A stretch of DNA of 64,000 bases from Candidatus Sulfopaludibacter sp. SbA3 (lineage in GTDB: Bacteria; Pseudomonadota; Alphaproteobacteria; Caulobacterales; Hyphomonadaceae), in contig CAMDAC010000003.1 in assembly GCA_945888325.1 (NCBI GenBank), forward strand, positions 124,001 through 188,000. Direction: 5' to 3'. The notes under the pieces were generated by a model. It was not told the origin of the DNA. It made no database searches and saw nothing but the letters and a program-made list of their open reading frames with translations. Shown piece by piece: positions 1 to 12,385 of the stretch. Numbering within the stretch: the first letter of the stretch is position 1; each line of letters starts with the position of its first letter. The position numbers were made by a program, and so were the translations under genes.

Positions 1-8
1 GGATAAGA

Positions 9-26
9 TAGTTTCATATGTAACTA
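9..26. promoter_or_regulatory. Candidate MarR-family operator palindrome TAGTTTCATATGTAACTA
   Basis: 18-bp dyad with 8 of 9 pairs matching, 38 bp upstream of the MarR-like start codon. Confidence 0.5.
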
Positions 27-63
27 ATATTGCCTCGCCCTGCAAGCGAGTCCAGAGGATCCG

Positions 64-531
64 ATGCCCGAAAAGACCCACCCCGCGCCCCTGCGCCTTG
101 CGACTTTCCTGCCGTTCCGGCTGTCGGTGCTCTCGAACGCCGTCTCGCAGCGGATCGCGGAACTCTATGACCGGGAGTTCGGGCTCTCGATCTGGCAATG
201 GCGCGTGATGGCGGTGACGGCCGATACGCCGGGCATCAGCGCTACCGAGATCGGCCAGCGCACGCAGATGGACAAGGTGGCCGTCAGCCGCGCGGTCGCA
301 GGCCTGATCGAGGTGGGCTACCTCGAGCGGCGTCCGTCCACGGATGATGCGCGGCGGTCAAACCTCGTGCTCACGCCCGCCGGGATCGGCATCTACGAGC
401 TGATCGTGCCGCTGGCTCTCGCGGAGGAAGCGCAGCTGGTCAGCGCCCTGTCCGAGAAGGAACAGACAGAGCTGGCGCGGCTGATGGGCAAGCTTGCAAA
501 GGCGGCCTCGCCGGAGCGGGATTTGTGGTGA
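64..531 (+). CDS. MarR family winged-helix transcriptional regulator
   Basis: 155 aa; MarR-like core (GISATEIGQRTQMDKVAVSRAVAGLIEVGYLERRPSTDDARRSNLVLTPAG); RBS-like AGAGGA upstream. Confidence 0.93.
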   Translation: MPEKTHPAPLRLATFLPFRLSVLSNAVSQRIAELYDREFGLSIWQWRVMAVTADTPGISATEIGQRTQMDKVAVSRAVAGLIEVGYLERRPSTDDARRSNLVLTPAGIGIYELIVPLALAEEAQLVSALSEKEQTELARLMGKLAKAASPERDLW

Positions 532-534
532 GGC

Positions 535-1512
535 CTAACCGGCCCGCCGTCTCCGCTGGCGCAAATTCCGCGAGACCGGGCCGTCCTCTTCCAGCGTGTA
601 GCGCTCGACGAGGCGGGCGATGAAAGCGGAGAGCTGGTCGCGGATTTCGTAGGGCGCTTCCATCGGCAGGAAGTGCGAGGTGCCGCGAATGCCGCGCATC
701 ATCAGCGAGGGATTCTTCTGGATGATCTCGGCACGGACCTTGTCGGAGATCACCGAGTCGCGGCTGGGGCGCAGGATGACGATCGGAATGTTCTTCTTGC
801 GCACCTTGCCGAGCGCGCTCCAGGGCGCGTTGCGCTGGGCGCCGAAGGTGGCCGCTTCCCATTTCGGCGTGCAGAGCAGCTTCCAGCTCTGCTTCTCCGC
901 GTCGGCGGGGCCGGTGTCCGTGCGGTCGAGACCGTCGAGCAGATAGTCGGCCAGAAAGGGTTCGCGCCAGGACTTGAATGTGGCCTTGCCAGAATAGCCG
1001 TCGAGCGCCTCGCGGAAGGAATTGAACTCGCCGCGCCGCTTGCGGGCACGCGCAGCCATGTGGTTGCGCCGGATCAGCCAGTTCACCGGCGGGAAGATAT
1101 GGTTCCAGAAATAGGTCTTGCGCGACATGATCACGGGGTCGGCCAGCACGAGGCCTTTCACGAGGTCCGGACGCTTGCCAGCGACCAGCAGCGCGACGCA
1201 GCCGCCCATCGAATGGCCGCCGAGCACGACGCCCTGCGGCGCTTCGTTCTCGAGGAACTCGATCACATCATCGCGGTACCGGTTCCAGGAGGCGAGCCCG
1301 CCCTTGGCTGGCATCGAAGAGCGGCCATGCCCGCGCAGGTCCAGCGCGGCGACGCGGGCGCGCAGGCCGAGCGGGGCCAGCATCGACTGGTAGGTCATCG
1401 CGTTGAAGCCGGTCGCGTGCAGCCAGACGGCGGCATAGGGCTTGATCGGATCGCCGAACTCGATCCCGGCCATCTGCCCGCCGGATTTCATGTCTTCGCG
1501 GAAACGGCGCAT
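535..1512 (-). CDS. Alpha/beta hydrolase
   Basis: GGHSMGG nucleophile elbow and alpha/beta hydrolase pattern. Confidence 0.9.
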   Translation of the reverse strand: MRRFREDMKSGGQMAGIEFGDPIKPYAAVWLHATGFNAMTYQSMLAPLGLRARVAALDLRGHGRSSMPAKGGLASWNRYRDDVIEFLENEAPQGVVLGGHSMGGCVALLVAGKRPDLVKGLVLADPVIMSRKTYFWNHIFPPVNWLIRRNHMAARARKRRGEFNSFREALDGYSGKATFKSWREPFLADYLLDGLDRTDTGPADAEKQSWKLLCTPKWEAATFGAQRNAPWSALGKVRKKNIPIVILRPSRDSVISDKVRAEIIQKNPSLMMRGIRGTSHFLPMEAPYEIRDQLSAFIARLVERYTLEEDGPVSRNLRQRRRRAG

Positions 1513-2234
1513 CAGGCAGCGGCTCCAAACACCTTGCGGAGAAGGTCGGTCGTGCGTGCCAAGGGATTCTCCCGGATCTTCTTTTCCTCTTCGGCCACAT
1601 AGAAGAAGATGCCGTCAAGCCCGAGCGACACCGCATGCGACGTCAGGTCCGCCTGCACGCTGGAAGTTGTGCCGCCGAGACCGATTCCGGACAGGTAGTT
1701 TTCCATCGCCCTGAACGCCCCGGACTGGGAGAGCGCGGTGCGCACATGCGGCGTGAAGGCGGCGGTCAGCTGCGTCTCGGTCCGCGCACGGAGGAAATCG
1801 GTGGCGGCCGTATCGCCGCCGCGCAGGATGCCGAGCGCGTCCTCGATGGTCATGTTGCGCACAGCGCCGAGGATCAGCGCCCGGGCTTCCGGCACGGCCG
1901 CTTCGGCGGCGCGGTTGAGGCGCAGCTCGACATCATCCAGCGGGCCGCTGGCGCCGATGACAGCGAGATTGCGCTGAACCTCGCGGTAGGTTTTCGGCAG
2001 CGGGATGCGGATGCGCGGGTCGCCGAAATAGCCGTTCTCGCGGCCGAGCTGGCCGGCGACATTCGTGGTGCCGACCACCAGCGCTTCGCGCAGGCCCGCG
2101 TCGATTTCGGCGGTCGTCAGCGCGCCGCCGGGCTGGGTCAGGATTTCGCCAAGGACCGGCCCGTAGGCGCCGGCCGATTCGCACCCCGCCGGAAGTACTG
2201 CAAGAACCAGGGCCGCAAGGATTCCAGGTTTCAT
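1512..2234 (-). CDS. DUF4197 domain-containing lipoprotein-like protein
   Basis: N-terminal lipobox-like signal; family pattern LREALVVGTTNVAGQLG...YFGDPRIRIPLP. Confidence 0.85.
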   Translation of the reverse strand: MKPGILAALVLAVLPAGCESAGAYGPVLGEILTQPGGALTTAEIDAGLREALVVGTTNVAGQLGRENGYFGDPRIRIPLPKTYREVQRNLAVIGASGPLDDVELRLNRAAEAAVPEARALILGAVRNMTIEDALGILRGGDTAATDFLRARTETQLTAAFTPHVRTALSQSGAFRAMENYLSGIGLGGTTSSVQADLTSHAVSLGLDGIFFYVAEEEKKIRENPLARTTDLLRKVFGAAA

Positions 2235-2373
2235 GCTTCAAACTCCCAAGTCCGTCCGGAAACGGTTTACGCGGCACATGCAGACCCTACAGGAGGGATT
2301 CCCGGAAATGAAGGGCGCACACGCCCCCCGGCTGCGTATGTTCGGGTTACCGGGATTTTAGGATCGCCGTATT

Positions 2374-2413
2374 GACCACGTCTGTAGTCCATAATATGAC
2401 CACGCTTGTAGTC
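2374..2413. promoter_or_regulatory. Tandem BlaI/MecI-type operators (GACCACGTCTGTAGTC and GACCACGCTTGTAGTC)
   Basis: Two 16-bp imperfect dyads at 2374-2389 and 2398-2413, 24 bp apart, just upstream of the BlaI-like start at 2429. Confidence 0.65.
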
Positions 2414-2428
2414 GTACACAGGTGGCAG

Positions 2429-2794
2429 ATGACACAGATTTCCGCTTCCGAACTAGAAGTCATGGATGTCCTCTGGGCGCGCCCCGGGTTGGCGGCGAGC
2501 GACGTGCACGATGCGCTCGGCGACGGGCGCGACTGGAACGTGCGCACGGTGAAAACCTTCCTCGCCCGCCTCGTCGAAAAGGGCGCGCTGACCACCGTCG
2601 AGGACGGCAGGCGCTACCTCTATTATCCGGCGATCAAGGAAGACGAATACAAGGCCGCAGCCGCCACGCAGTTCATTGACCGCGTCTTCTCCGGGCGCGC
2701 CGCGCCGCTCGTCGCCCACCTGGCCGACAGCCGCGGCCTGACGCGCGAAGACATTGCCGAACTCGAGAAACTCCTGGGGGAGCTGAAGAAATGA
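2429..2794 (+). CDS. BlaI/MecI/CopY family transcriptional repressor
   Basis: ISASELEVMDVLW...NVRTVKTFLARLVEKGALTTVEDGRRYLYYP; start at 2429 chosen over 2372 because of AGGTGG upstream and the operators. Confidence 0.93.
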   Translation: MTQISASELEVMDVLWARPGLAASDVHDALGDGRDWNVRTVKTFLARLVEKGALTTVEDGRRYLYYPAIKEDEYKAAAATQFIDRVFSGRAAPLVAHLADSRGLTREDIAELEKLLGELKK

Positions 2795-4767
2795 TCCACG
2801 CCATTCTCAACGGGGACTTCTTCCACGCGCTCGAGACGTTGCTGGCGGTGTCGGTCCTGCTCTTGATCGTGCTGATGCTGCGCCGACCGGTGGCGCGCCA
2901 GTTCGGGGCGGGCGTTGTCTACGTTCTATGGGCGATTCCGGTTGTGCGATTTTTCCTGCCGCCGCTGACCACGCCGGTGTCGACGCTGAACCTCAACTTT
3001 GCGCCCGCCGGAGAGGCCGTCGCTGAAATGATGACGCCTCTGGAGGCCGACATCACACTCACGGCCGCGCCGCCTATCGTGACCGGCTGGACGCCGGGAC
3101 CGGAGATGGACGCGGCCGTAGCCGAGCCCAGCACATTGTCGCTGGCAGCTCAGCTGATGCCGGCCCTGCTGATCGCCGCGGTCGCGGCCTGGGTCGCCGG
3201 CGCAGTGTTCCTCGCGGCGCGCAACCTCATCGCCCACTGGCGCTTCATGCAGACGGTCGACCGCGAGGCGATGCCGGTGTCTGCGCCGATGGCTGACCTT
3301 GTCGCCCGGATCGCGGCGGAGACCGGCCTGCGCCGTCCGCCGCGCCTGGTGGCGAGCCTGATCTCCCGCGGTCCGTTCGTGACCGGACTATTCCGCCCCG
3401 TTGTCGTGATGCCGGCCTGGTTCGAGGACGACTACACGCCGATGGAGGCGCGTGCTGCGCTCGCCCATGAACTGATGCATGTGCGGCGCGGCGATCTCTG
3501 GGCCTTGCAGGTATCCGAACTCTTCGTGGCGGCGATGTGGTTCAACCCGCTGGCTTACATTGCCCGGAATGCATTCCGGACCGATCAGGAAGCCGCCTGC
3601 GACGCTGATGTCCTGGCCCGCTGCCAGACCAGTCCGCATGCCTACGGGTCCACCCTGATCAAGGCGGCCCGCCTCCACCTGCCCGAACCGGCGCTTGCGA
3701 CTGGCCGTCTGCCCCTGACCCACGCCCTCAAGGAAAGACTGACCCGCATGACCTACCCCGCCCCCTCGTCCCGCCGCCGCATGATCGGCTTCGGCGCGGC
3801 CCTCCTGTTCGGCGCCTCGACGCTGGCGATCACCGCCTCGGTGGCCGCCGCTGCCGAGCCTGAAAACAAAGACACGCATGAATTCCGCATCGAGACCGAC
3901 GGTCTCCTGATCAGCAACGAAGACACCGGCCGCCAGATCGTCCTGCTCGGCGATCCGATGTCGAAAGTCTTGCCGGTGCCGCCGGAGCCGCCGGAACTGG
4001 CTGAACTTCAGCGCCAGATCGAAATCGATGTGGCCGAACTGACCGGCCCGGAGATCATGGGCCCGATCCTGGAATGGCATGACAGCGACGACTGGAAAGA
4101 GTTCGAAGCCCTCGCCGTCGAAATGGCCGAACTTCACAACGAGACGGTCGAGGAAACCGTCGAGGAAAAAGACGGCAAGCGGGTGGTCACCATCAAGCGG
4201 ACCAGCAATGCCGACATGACCGAGCAGCAGCGCGAGGCGCTGGAAGCCAAGCTGGAGGCCAAGGCCGCCGCGCTCGAAGCGAAGATGGCCGTCCGCGAGA
4301 GCGAGATGGAAGCGCATGAAAGCAAGATGGAAGGCCGGATGATCGTCCTCGAGCAACGCATCGAGGAGAAGTCGGCCGAGATCGAGCGGATCATGGAGGA
4401 ACGTTTCGGCGAAGAGTTCGAAGCCCGCATCGAAGCGCAGGCGGAAGTGATCGAAAACCTGGTCGATGCCTGCGAAGATGCCGAGCTGACACCCGGCGAG
4501 ACCCGCATCCTGGAGCAAGCCGATCCGGACGGCGACGTGTTCCGCCTCGCCTGTGTCGAAGGCAACCGCGACCGGCTGAAGGCCGCCGAAACGCTGGCCG
4601 CCATCGACTCCCATCCCGGCATCACCGCCGCCGAGAAAGCGGCCTTCAACGCCGCCGCCGCCGGTGAGCGCCGCAAGCAGGTGATGGTCATCCGCACCGA
4701 TGTCTCGGAAGCGCCCGAGCCGCCAGAGCCGCCCGCCGCCCCGGAACCGCCGCTCGCAGGCGAATAA
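2791..4767 (+). CDS. BlaR1-like M56 family metallopeptidase with C-terminal coiled coil
   Basis: Multiple TM segments, zinc motif HELMH; ATGA overlap with the blaI-like gene. Confidence 0.9.
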   Translation: MIHAILNGDFFHALETLLAVSVLLLIVLMLRRPVARQFGAGVVYVLWAIPVVRFFLPPLTTPVSTLNLNFAPAGEAVAEMMTPLEADITLTAAPPIVTGWTPGPEMDAAVAEPSTLSLAAQLMPALLIAAVAAWVAGAVFLAARNLIAHWRFMQTVDREAMPVSAPMADLVARIAAETGLRRPPRLVASLISRGPFVTGLFRPVVVMPAWFEDDYTPMEARAALAHELMHVRRGDLWALQVSELFVAAMWFNPLAYIARNAFRTDQEAACDADVLARCQTSPHAYGSTLIKAARLHLPEPALATGRLPLTHALKERLTRMTYPAPSSRRRMIGFGAALLFGASTLAITASVAAAAEPENKDTHEFRIETDGLLISNEDTGRQIVLLGDPMSKVLPVPPEPPELAELQRQIEIDVAELTGPEIMGPILEWHDSDDWKEFEALAVEMAELHNETVEETVEEKDGKRVVTIKRTSNADMTEQQREALEAKLEAKAAALEAKMAVRESEMEAHESKMEGRMIVLEQRIEEKSAEIERIMEERFGEEFEARIEAQAEVIENLVDACEDAELTPGETRILEQADPDGDVFRLACVEGNRDRLKAAETLAAIDSHPGITAAEKAAFNAAAAGERRKQVMVIRTDVSEAPEPPEPPAAPEPPLAGE

Positions 4768-4796
4768 CCAAAGCGCCCGACTCACAGACCCCTCAG

Positions 4797-4827
4797 CCCC
4801 GGCCCGAAAGGCCCGGGGTCTTTTTTT
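4797..4827 (+). terminator. Rho-independent terminator
   Basis: CCCCGGCCC-GAAA-GGCCCGGGG hairpin (8 of 9 pairs) followed by TCTTTTTTT. Confidence 0.9.
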
Positions 4828-4906
4828 GCCTGCCAGCCAGCGCTTTGCGCGCCGCGCCGGACCCGTTAGGGTGCGCGCCTCAGACAAGACCCGGGAGATG
4901 GACGCC

Positions 4907-5332
4907 ATGAAACTTCGTGCCCTTTGCGCTGCGCTGCTCGTGGCCACCTCGCTCGGCGCCTGCGCGACCGCGCCTGAGCCGTGCACCACCGAGTGGATCG
5001 ACTACCGGACGGACAAGGTGCTGAAACGCTTCGCCTACGAAAACCGCGGCCTCGTGTCCGAGCTGCGCAACCTGTTGCGCGCCGATGGCGAGGTTGATCC
5101 GGTGCAGGCGATCCTGCTGGCGGCGAAGGCCGAAGACCTGCGCGACTTCGCCACCAGCTTCGAGCGGATCATCATCCCGGAACTGGAAGCGGCGGTCGGC
5201 CAGTGCGGCAGCAAGCCCGAGTTCATTCCCGCCTTCACCGAGTTCCTGCGCAAGGAAGGCGTCTCGGAAGAAGCGCTCGAATGGGTCGGGCCGATCATGG
5301 CCCTGTCCCAGGTCGCCCGGTCCTATCCGTAA
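4907..5332 (+). CDS. Hypothetical lipoprotein
   Basis: MKLRALCAALLVATSLGAC lipobox; GGGAG SD 9 nt upstream of ATG 4907. Confidence 0.7.
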   Translation: MKLRALCAALLVATSLGACATAPEPCTTEWIDYRTDKVLKRFAYENRGLVSELRNLLRADGEVDPVQAILLAAKAEDLRDFATSFERIIIPELEAAVGQCGSKPEFIPAFTEFLRKEGVSEEALEWVGPIMALSQVARSYP

Positions 5333-5355
5333 CGCGCTGAAGCGAACCCGCTGCA

Positions 5356-6165
5356 ATGAAAACCCTGATTGTCGTTCCGGCCCGCTATGCCTCGACGCGC
5401 CTGCCGGGCAAGCCGCTCGCGAAGATCGCCGGGCGCGCCATGGTGGACCGTGTGGCCGGCCTCGCGCGGCGCGCCGCCGCTCAGCTGGAGCAGGCGGAAC
5501 ATGTCGTCGCCACCGATGACACGCGCATCCTCGAACATTGCCGCGATGCCGGCATTCCCGTGGTGATGACCGATCCTGACCTGCCCTCCGGTTCCGACCG
5601 CGCGCTGGCCGCAGTCGATGGGCTTGGCGCTGCGCCCGAGTTCGTCGTCAACCTGCAGGGCGACGCGCCGTTCACGCCGGCCGCGCATGTCGTCGCCATC
5701 GTCGACGCGCTCGCGACCTCCGGCACGGACGCCTCCACGCCCTACATCCGTCTCAGCTGGGAAGCGCTCGACCGGCTGCGCGCGCACAAGCTTGAGACGC
5801 CGTTCTCCGGCACGACGCTGGTCACCGATCCGTTGGGCCGCGCCATCTGGTTCTCGAAGGTCATCCTGCCCGCCATGCGCAAGGAGAAAGACCTGCGCGG
5901 CATGGGCCCGCTCTCGCCGGTGTGCCAGCATGTCGGTCTCTACGCTTACCGGCTTGAAGCGCTGCGCCGCTACTGCGCGCTGCCGGAGAGCCGGTATGAG
6001 CGCCTGGAAGGCCTTGAGCAGCTACGCCTGATCGAGAACGGCATGAGCGTGCAGGCGGTGGAAGTGCAGCCGGGGCGGATCGCCATCCCGGGCATCGACA
6101 CGGCCGAGGACATTGCCCTCGCCGAACGCCTCGTCGCCGCGCACGGCGACCCGGACGGGAACTGA
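5356..6165 (+). CDS. kdsB: 3-deoxy-manno-octulosonate cytidylyltransferase
   Basis: VVPARYASTRLPGKPLAKIAGRAMVDRV N-terminus and NLQGDAPF motif. Confidence 0.93.
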   Translation: MKTLIVVPARYASTRLPGKPLAKIAGRAMVDRVAGLARRAAAQLEQAEHVVATDDTRILEHCRDAGIPVVMTDPDLPSGSDRALAAVDGLGAAPEFVVNLQGDAPFTPAAHVVAIVDALATSGTDASTPYIRLSWEALDRLRAHKLETPFSGTTLVTDPLGRAIWFSKVILPAMRKEKDLRGMGPLSPVCQHVGLYAYRLEALRRYCALPESRYERLEGLEQLRLIENGMSVQAVEVQPGRIAIPGIDTAEDIALAERLVAAHGDPDGN

Positions 6166-6168
6166 GCG

Positions 6169-6771
6169 ATGGCGCGCCTGTTCGTCGTGCGGCACGGCAA
6201 CACGTTCGATACGGGCGATGTGGTCACCCGCGTCGGCGGGCGCACCGACCTGCCCTTGTCCTCGTCCGGACGCAAACAGGCAGCCGCGCTGGCCGCGCAT
6301 TTCGCGGAAACCCGCTTCGCCGCCGCGCTCGCCTCGCCGCTGGAGCGCACGCGCGCCACGGCGCGCGCGATCCTCGGCACACGGACGGATGCACCCGCCT
6401 TGCTGATCCGCAGCTTCCTGCGCGAGATCGATTATGGCCCGGACGAGAACCAGCCGGAGGATACGGTCACCGCCCGCCTGGGCGACGCGGCGCTCAAAGC
6501 CTGGGACGAAAACGGCACGCCGCCGGAAGGCTGGATCGTAGACCCGCCGGCGATCCGCGCGGGGTGGACCGCGCTGCTGAAGGACATCGGCACGCTCGCG
6601 CACGAGGCGAACATTCTCGTCGTCACCAGCAACGGCACCGCGCGCTTCCTGCCGGATGTGGTGGACGCGGCGCCCGACGGGCTGGACCGCAAGCTGAAGA
6701 CTGGCGCCTGGGGCGAGATCGATGTCACGTCCGCTCGCGCCGAGATCAAGGCGTGGAACCAACGCCCCTGA
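6169..6771 (+). CDS. Histidine phosphatase family protein
   Basis: LFVVRHGNTFDTGD RHG motif. Confidence 0.9.
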   Translation: MARLFVVRHGNTFDTGDVVTRVGGRTDLPLSSSGRKQAAALAAHFAETRFAAALASPLERTRATARAILGTRTDAPALLIRSFLREIDYGPDENQPEDTVTARLGDAALKAWDENGTPPEGWIVDPPAIRAGWTALLKDIGTLAHEANILVVTSNGTARFLPDVVDAAPDGLDRKLKTGAWGEIDVTSARAEIKAWNQRP

Positions 6772-6783
6772 TCAGGCTGTGAG

Positions 6784-9192
<2,409 letters not shown>

Positions 9193-9291
9193 ACGTTCCC
9201 CTTCACCGACAGGCAGACCACCGGATCACGGGAGTTTGGGCGGCAAAGATTGCCGCTTGGTTAACCAAATCGCGGGCTTTGTTAACGCCTG

Positions 9292-11895
9292 TCAGGCCCC
9301 GCCGGCGAGCGCCCGGCCGGCAATGTCCATCGCGTTCTCGGACAATCCCGCCTCGACCAGCCGCTTGAGGCACGCTTCCGCCTCTGCCCGCGCCTTGGGC
9401 TCCAGCAGGCGCCATTGCTCGAAGGCCGTGATCAGACGAGCGCCCAAGGCGGGGTTGACCTTGTCGGCGGCGAGGATGGTCGCCTCGACCGCGCGGTAAC
9501 CGGAGCCATCGGGTGCGTGGAAAGCGGCGAGGTTCTGCATCGCGAAGGCGCCGATGACGGAGCGGACCCGGTTGGGATTTTTGAGGTCAAAGGCCGGATG
9601 GGCGATCAGGCGTTTGACGTCTTCGGCGGTGCCTGTGGAGGCCTGGACCGAGAACCACTTGTCCATGACCAGCGGGTTGTTCTTCCACAGCGCTTCGAAA
9701 TGCGAGATCGCCTCGGCCCTCGCCCCGCCCTTGGTGAACATCAGCGCGCGCAGCGTCGAGAGCCGCTCGGTCATGTTGGGCGCGCGCTCATACAGACTGT
9801 AAAGCGCCGGTGCGGCGTCGCGCGAGTCCGAGGCGCTGAGCAAGCCGATGAAGGCCGTGCGCATCGCGCGGATGGACGCCTGCTCCGCGCCCGGATGATA
9901 CGGCGCCGGAGGCGGGGCTTTCAGGGTTTCGGACACCTCACTGGCGAGCTGCTGATAAAGCGCCGTCTTCAGTTTCTTCTGTGCAGCGGCGAGCGCGACC
10001 GGATCCGCCGGTTGCCGCTCGAGGAAGAGTTCGCCGACTTCCGGCAGGCGCGTCAGCAAAGCGGCATAGGCCGGATCGTCCTTGGCACCGCGAACGGCCG
10101 CGGCGATGGCGGCGACCAGTTCGTGGTCCGGATTGGTCTGGCTGCCGTCTGACAGGGCGATGATCTCGTCCTTGATCAGGGTCTGCAGGCCGTCCCATTT
10201 GTTGAACGGGTCGGTCTCGGCCTTGACCAGGGCGAGGCGGTCTTCGCGGGTCAGGTTGCGGTCAATGCGAATGGGCGCGCTGAAGTCCCGGCCCACCGAA
10301 AGGCTGGGTCTCGGGCTTCCGGGTGGGACCTTCAGTTCGAGGGTTTCATTGGCTTTTTCGAGTACATGGAGGAAAGGTTTGGCAGTGTGGCCGCCTTTTC
10401 CGTCGAGCAAGGCGCAGAGCAGCGGGATCGGGAGCGGGTGTTTGACCGGTTGGCCGGGGGTGGGCTTAACCGATTGAGAAAGCTCGACTTTCAGGGTGCC
10501 GGTGGCAGGGTCCCAGGCCTCGGTGACGCGAACTTCGGGGGTGCCGGCCTGGGCGTACCAGCGGCGGAACGCGGAGAGATCGCGCCCGGAAACCGCTTCA
10601 AAGCACGCATAATAGTCCTCGATCGTTACCGCCTGACCATCATGGCGTGCAAAATAAAGGTCCATTCCTTCTCGATATTTATCATTCCCTATCATCCGGC
10701 GCAGCATGCCGATGAGTTCGGAGCCCTTCTCGTAAACCGTCGCCGTATAGAGATTGTCGATCGCGCCATAGGTGTCCGGACGCACGGCGTGGGCGAGCGG
10801 GCCAGCGTCCTCGGCGAACTGGCGGGCGCGCAGCTTGATGACGTCCTTGATGCGCTGCACGGGGCGTGAGCGCATGTCGGCGGAGAAGTTCTGGTCGCGG
10901 AAAACCGTCAGGCCTTCCTTCAGGCAGAGCTGGAACCAGTCACGGCAGGTGATGCGGTTGCCGGTCCAGTTGTGGAAGTATTCGTGGGCGACGATCGATT
11001 CAATGGCTTCGAAATCGAAATCCGTGGCGGTCGACTCGTCAGCCAGGACATAGGCCGAGTTGAAGATGTTGAGGCCCTTGTTCTCCATGGCGCCGAAGTT
11101 GAAGTCGCGCACCGCGACGATGTTGAACACGCCGAGATCATACTCGCGGCCATAGGCCTCCTCGTCCCAGCGCATCGAGCGTTTCAGCGCGTCCATCGCC
11201 CAGGCGGCGCGCGGGGCGTCGCCCTTGTCGACATGGATGCCGAGATCGACGTGTTTGCCGGACATCGTTGTGAAGGTATCGCGCAGCACGTCATAGTCGC
11301 CAGCGCAGAGCGCGAAGAGGTAGGCGGGTTTCTTGTGGGGGTCGATCCATTCGGCGTAGTGGCGCCCGTTGGCCAAGTCGCCCGAGGCGCCCGGGGTGCC
11401 GTTGGACAGGAGGATCGGGAATTCGTCTTTCGAACCGACCATCCGCACGCGGAAGGAAGACATCACATCCGGACGGTCCGGATAGAAGGTGATGCGGCGG
11501 AAGCCTTCGGCCTCGCACTGGGTGCAGAGGCGCCCGCCTGAGAGGTAGAGTCCCGACAGCGCGGTGTTGGCCTCCGGTGAAATCTCGACTTCGGTTTCGA
11601 GCACGAAGGGCTGCTGCGGCGGCGAATGCAGCGTGAGGCCGCGTGCGTCGACCGTGAAGTCTGCCGGATCCACCGGCTTCGCGGCCTCGCCCGCGAGGCC
11701 CACGGCGACATAGTTCAGGTGCAGCGCTTCGCCGTCGAGGCGCATCGCGCCCTGGCCGCGCGGCGTGATCGACAGCGCGGCCTTCACCACGGTCTTCTGC
11801 GCGCCGAGGTCAAAGTCGAGCGTCACATCGGTGATCTCGAAGGGATAGGGCGTGTAGTCCTTGAGTTTCACCGCTACCGGGGTTTCCGTTCGCAT
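9292..11895 (-). CDS. pepN: Aminopeptidase N (M1 family)
   Basis: GAMENKGLNIFN and HEYFHNWTGNRITCRDWFQLCLKEGLTVFRDQ. Confidence 0.97.
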   Translation of the reverse strand: MRTETPVAVKLKDYTPYPFEITDVTLDFDLGAQKTVVKAALSITPRGQGAMRLDGEALHLNYVAVGLAGEAAKPVDPADFTVDARGLTLHSPPQQPFVLETEVEISPEANTALSGLYLSGGRLCTQCEAEGFRRITFYPDRPDVMSSFRVRMVGSKDEFPILLSNGTPGASGDLANGRHYAEWIDPHKKPAYLFALCAGDYDVLRDTFTTMSGKHVDLGIHVDKGDAPRAAWAMDALKRSMRWDEEAYGREYDLGVFNIVAVRDFNFGAMENKGLNIFNSAYVLADESTATDFDFEAIESIVAHEYFHNWTGNRITCRDWFQLCLKEGLTVFRDQNFSADMRSRPVQRIKDVIKLRARQFAEDAGPLAHAVRPDTYGAIDNLYTATVYEKGSELIGMLRRMIGNDKYREGMDLYFARHDGQAVTIEDYYACFEAVSGRDLSAFRRWYAQAGTPEVRVTEAWDPATGTLKVELSQSVKPTPGQPVKHPLPIPLLCALLDGKGGHTAKPFLHVLEKANETLELKVPPGSPRPSLSVGRDFSAPIRIDRNLTREDRLALVKAETDPFNKWDGLQTLIKDEIIALSDGSQTNPDHELVAAIAAAVRGAKDDPAYAALLTRLPEVGELFLERQPADPVALAAAQKKLKTALYQQLASEVSETLKAPPPAPYHPGAEQASIRAMRTAFIGLLSASDSRDAAPALYSLYERAPNMTERLSTLRALMFTKGGARAEAISHFEALWKNNPLVMDKWFSVQASTGTAEDVKRLIAHPAFDLKNPNRVRSVIGAFAMQNLAAFHAPDGSGYRAVEATILAADKVNPALGARLITAFEQWRLLEPKARAEAEACLKRLVEAGLSENAMDIAGRALAGGA

Positions 11896-12014
11896 CGGGG
11901 GCGCTCCTCAAGTCAGATGGATCAGGCTTCAGGGATACAGGAGCGTGCCGGGACCGGCAACGGCGCTTGATGCCGCCCTTGCCGGACAGGTGACGCGCAG
12001 AAAGGGCGCGGTGT

Positions 12015-12338
12015 TCAGTGGCCCTTGCGGCTGGTGAGCTTGCCGTAGGTGCGATCCAGGGCCGTGACCATTTTGCCGAGCGCGCCGACGGTGGCCTGGT
12101 GCACACTGCGGGCGGTGTCTGTGACCTTTACCGGCCCCAGGCCAGTGGGCCTTACCTCGATCACGCATTGCTTGTCGTCACCGGCTTCGCGTCCGGCATT
12201 GTCGTCGGTGACGTGGATTTCGACACGAGTCAGCTTGTCCTCGAAGCGGGAAAGGCGGTCGCGGATGAGCGTTTCGAGCCCGTCCGTCATGGCGGCGCTG
12301 CCTTCGATAGTTTTGCCGGTATTGACCTGAACGATCAT
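12015..12338 (-). CDS. HPF/RaiA family ribosome-associated factor, short form
   Basis: IRDRLSRFEDKLTRVEIHVTDDN...CVIEVRPTGLGPVKVTD pattern. Confidence 0.8.
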   Translation of the reverse strand: MIVQVNTGKTIEGSAAMTDGLETLIRDRLSRFEDKLTRVEIHVTDDNAGREAGDDKQCVIEVRPTGLGPVKVTDTARSVHQATVGALGKMVTALDRTYGKLTSRKGH

Positions 12339-12385
12339 GGCGGCCTCCTGTTTATGGTGGATGTGGGCAGGCGGGCGGACGCCCG

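Noticed and set aside
3388-4989. 533-aa minus-strand ORF
   Set aside because: Antisense shadow of the BlaR-like coding sequence, low-complexity His/Gly/Leu-rich translation.
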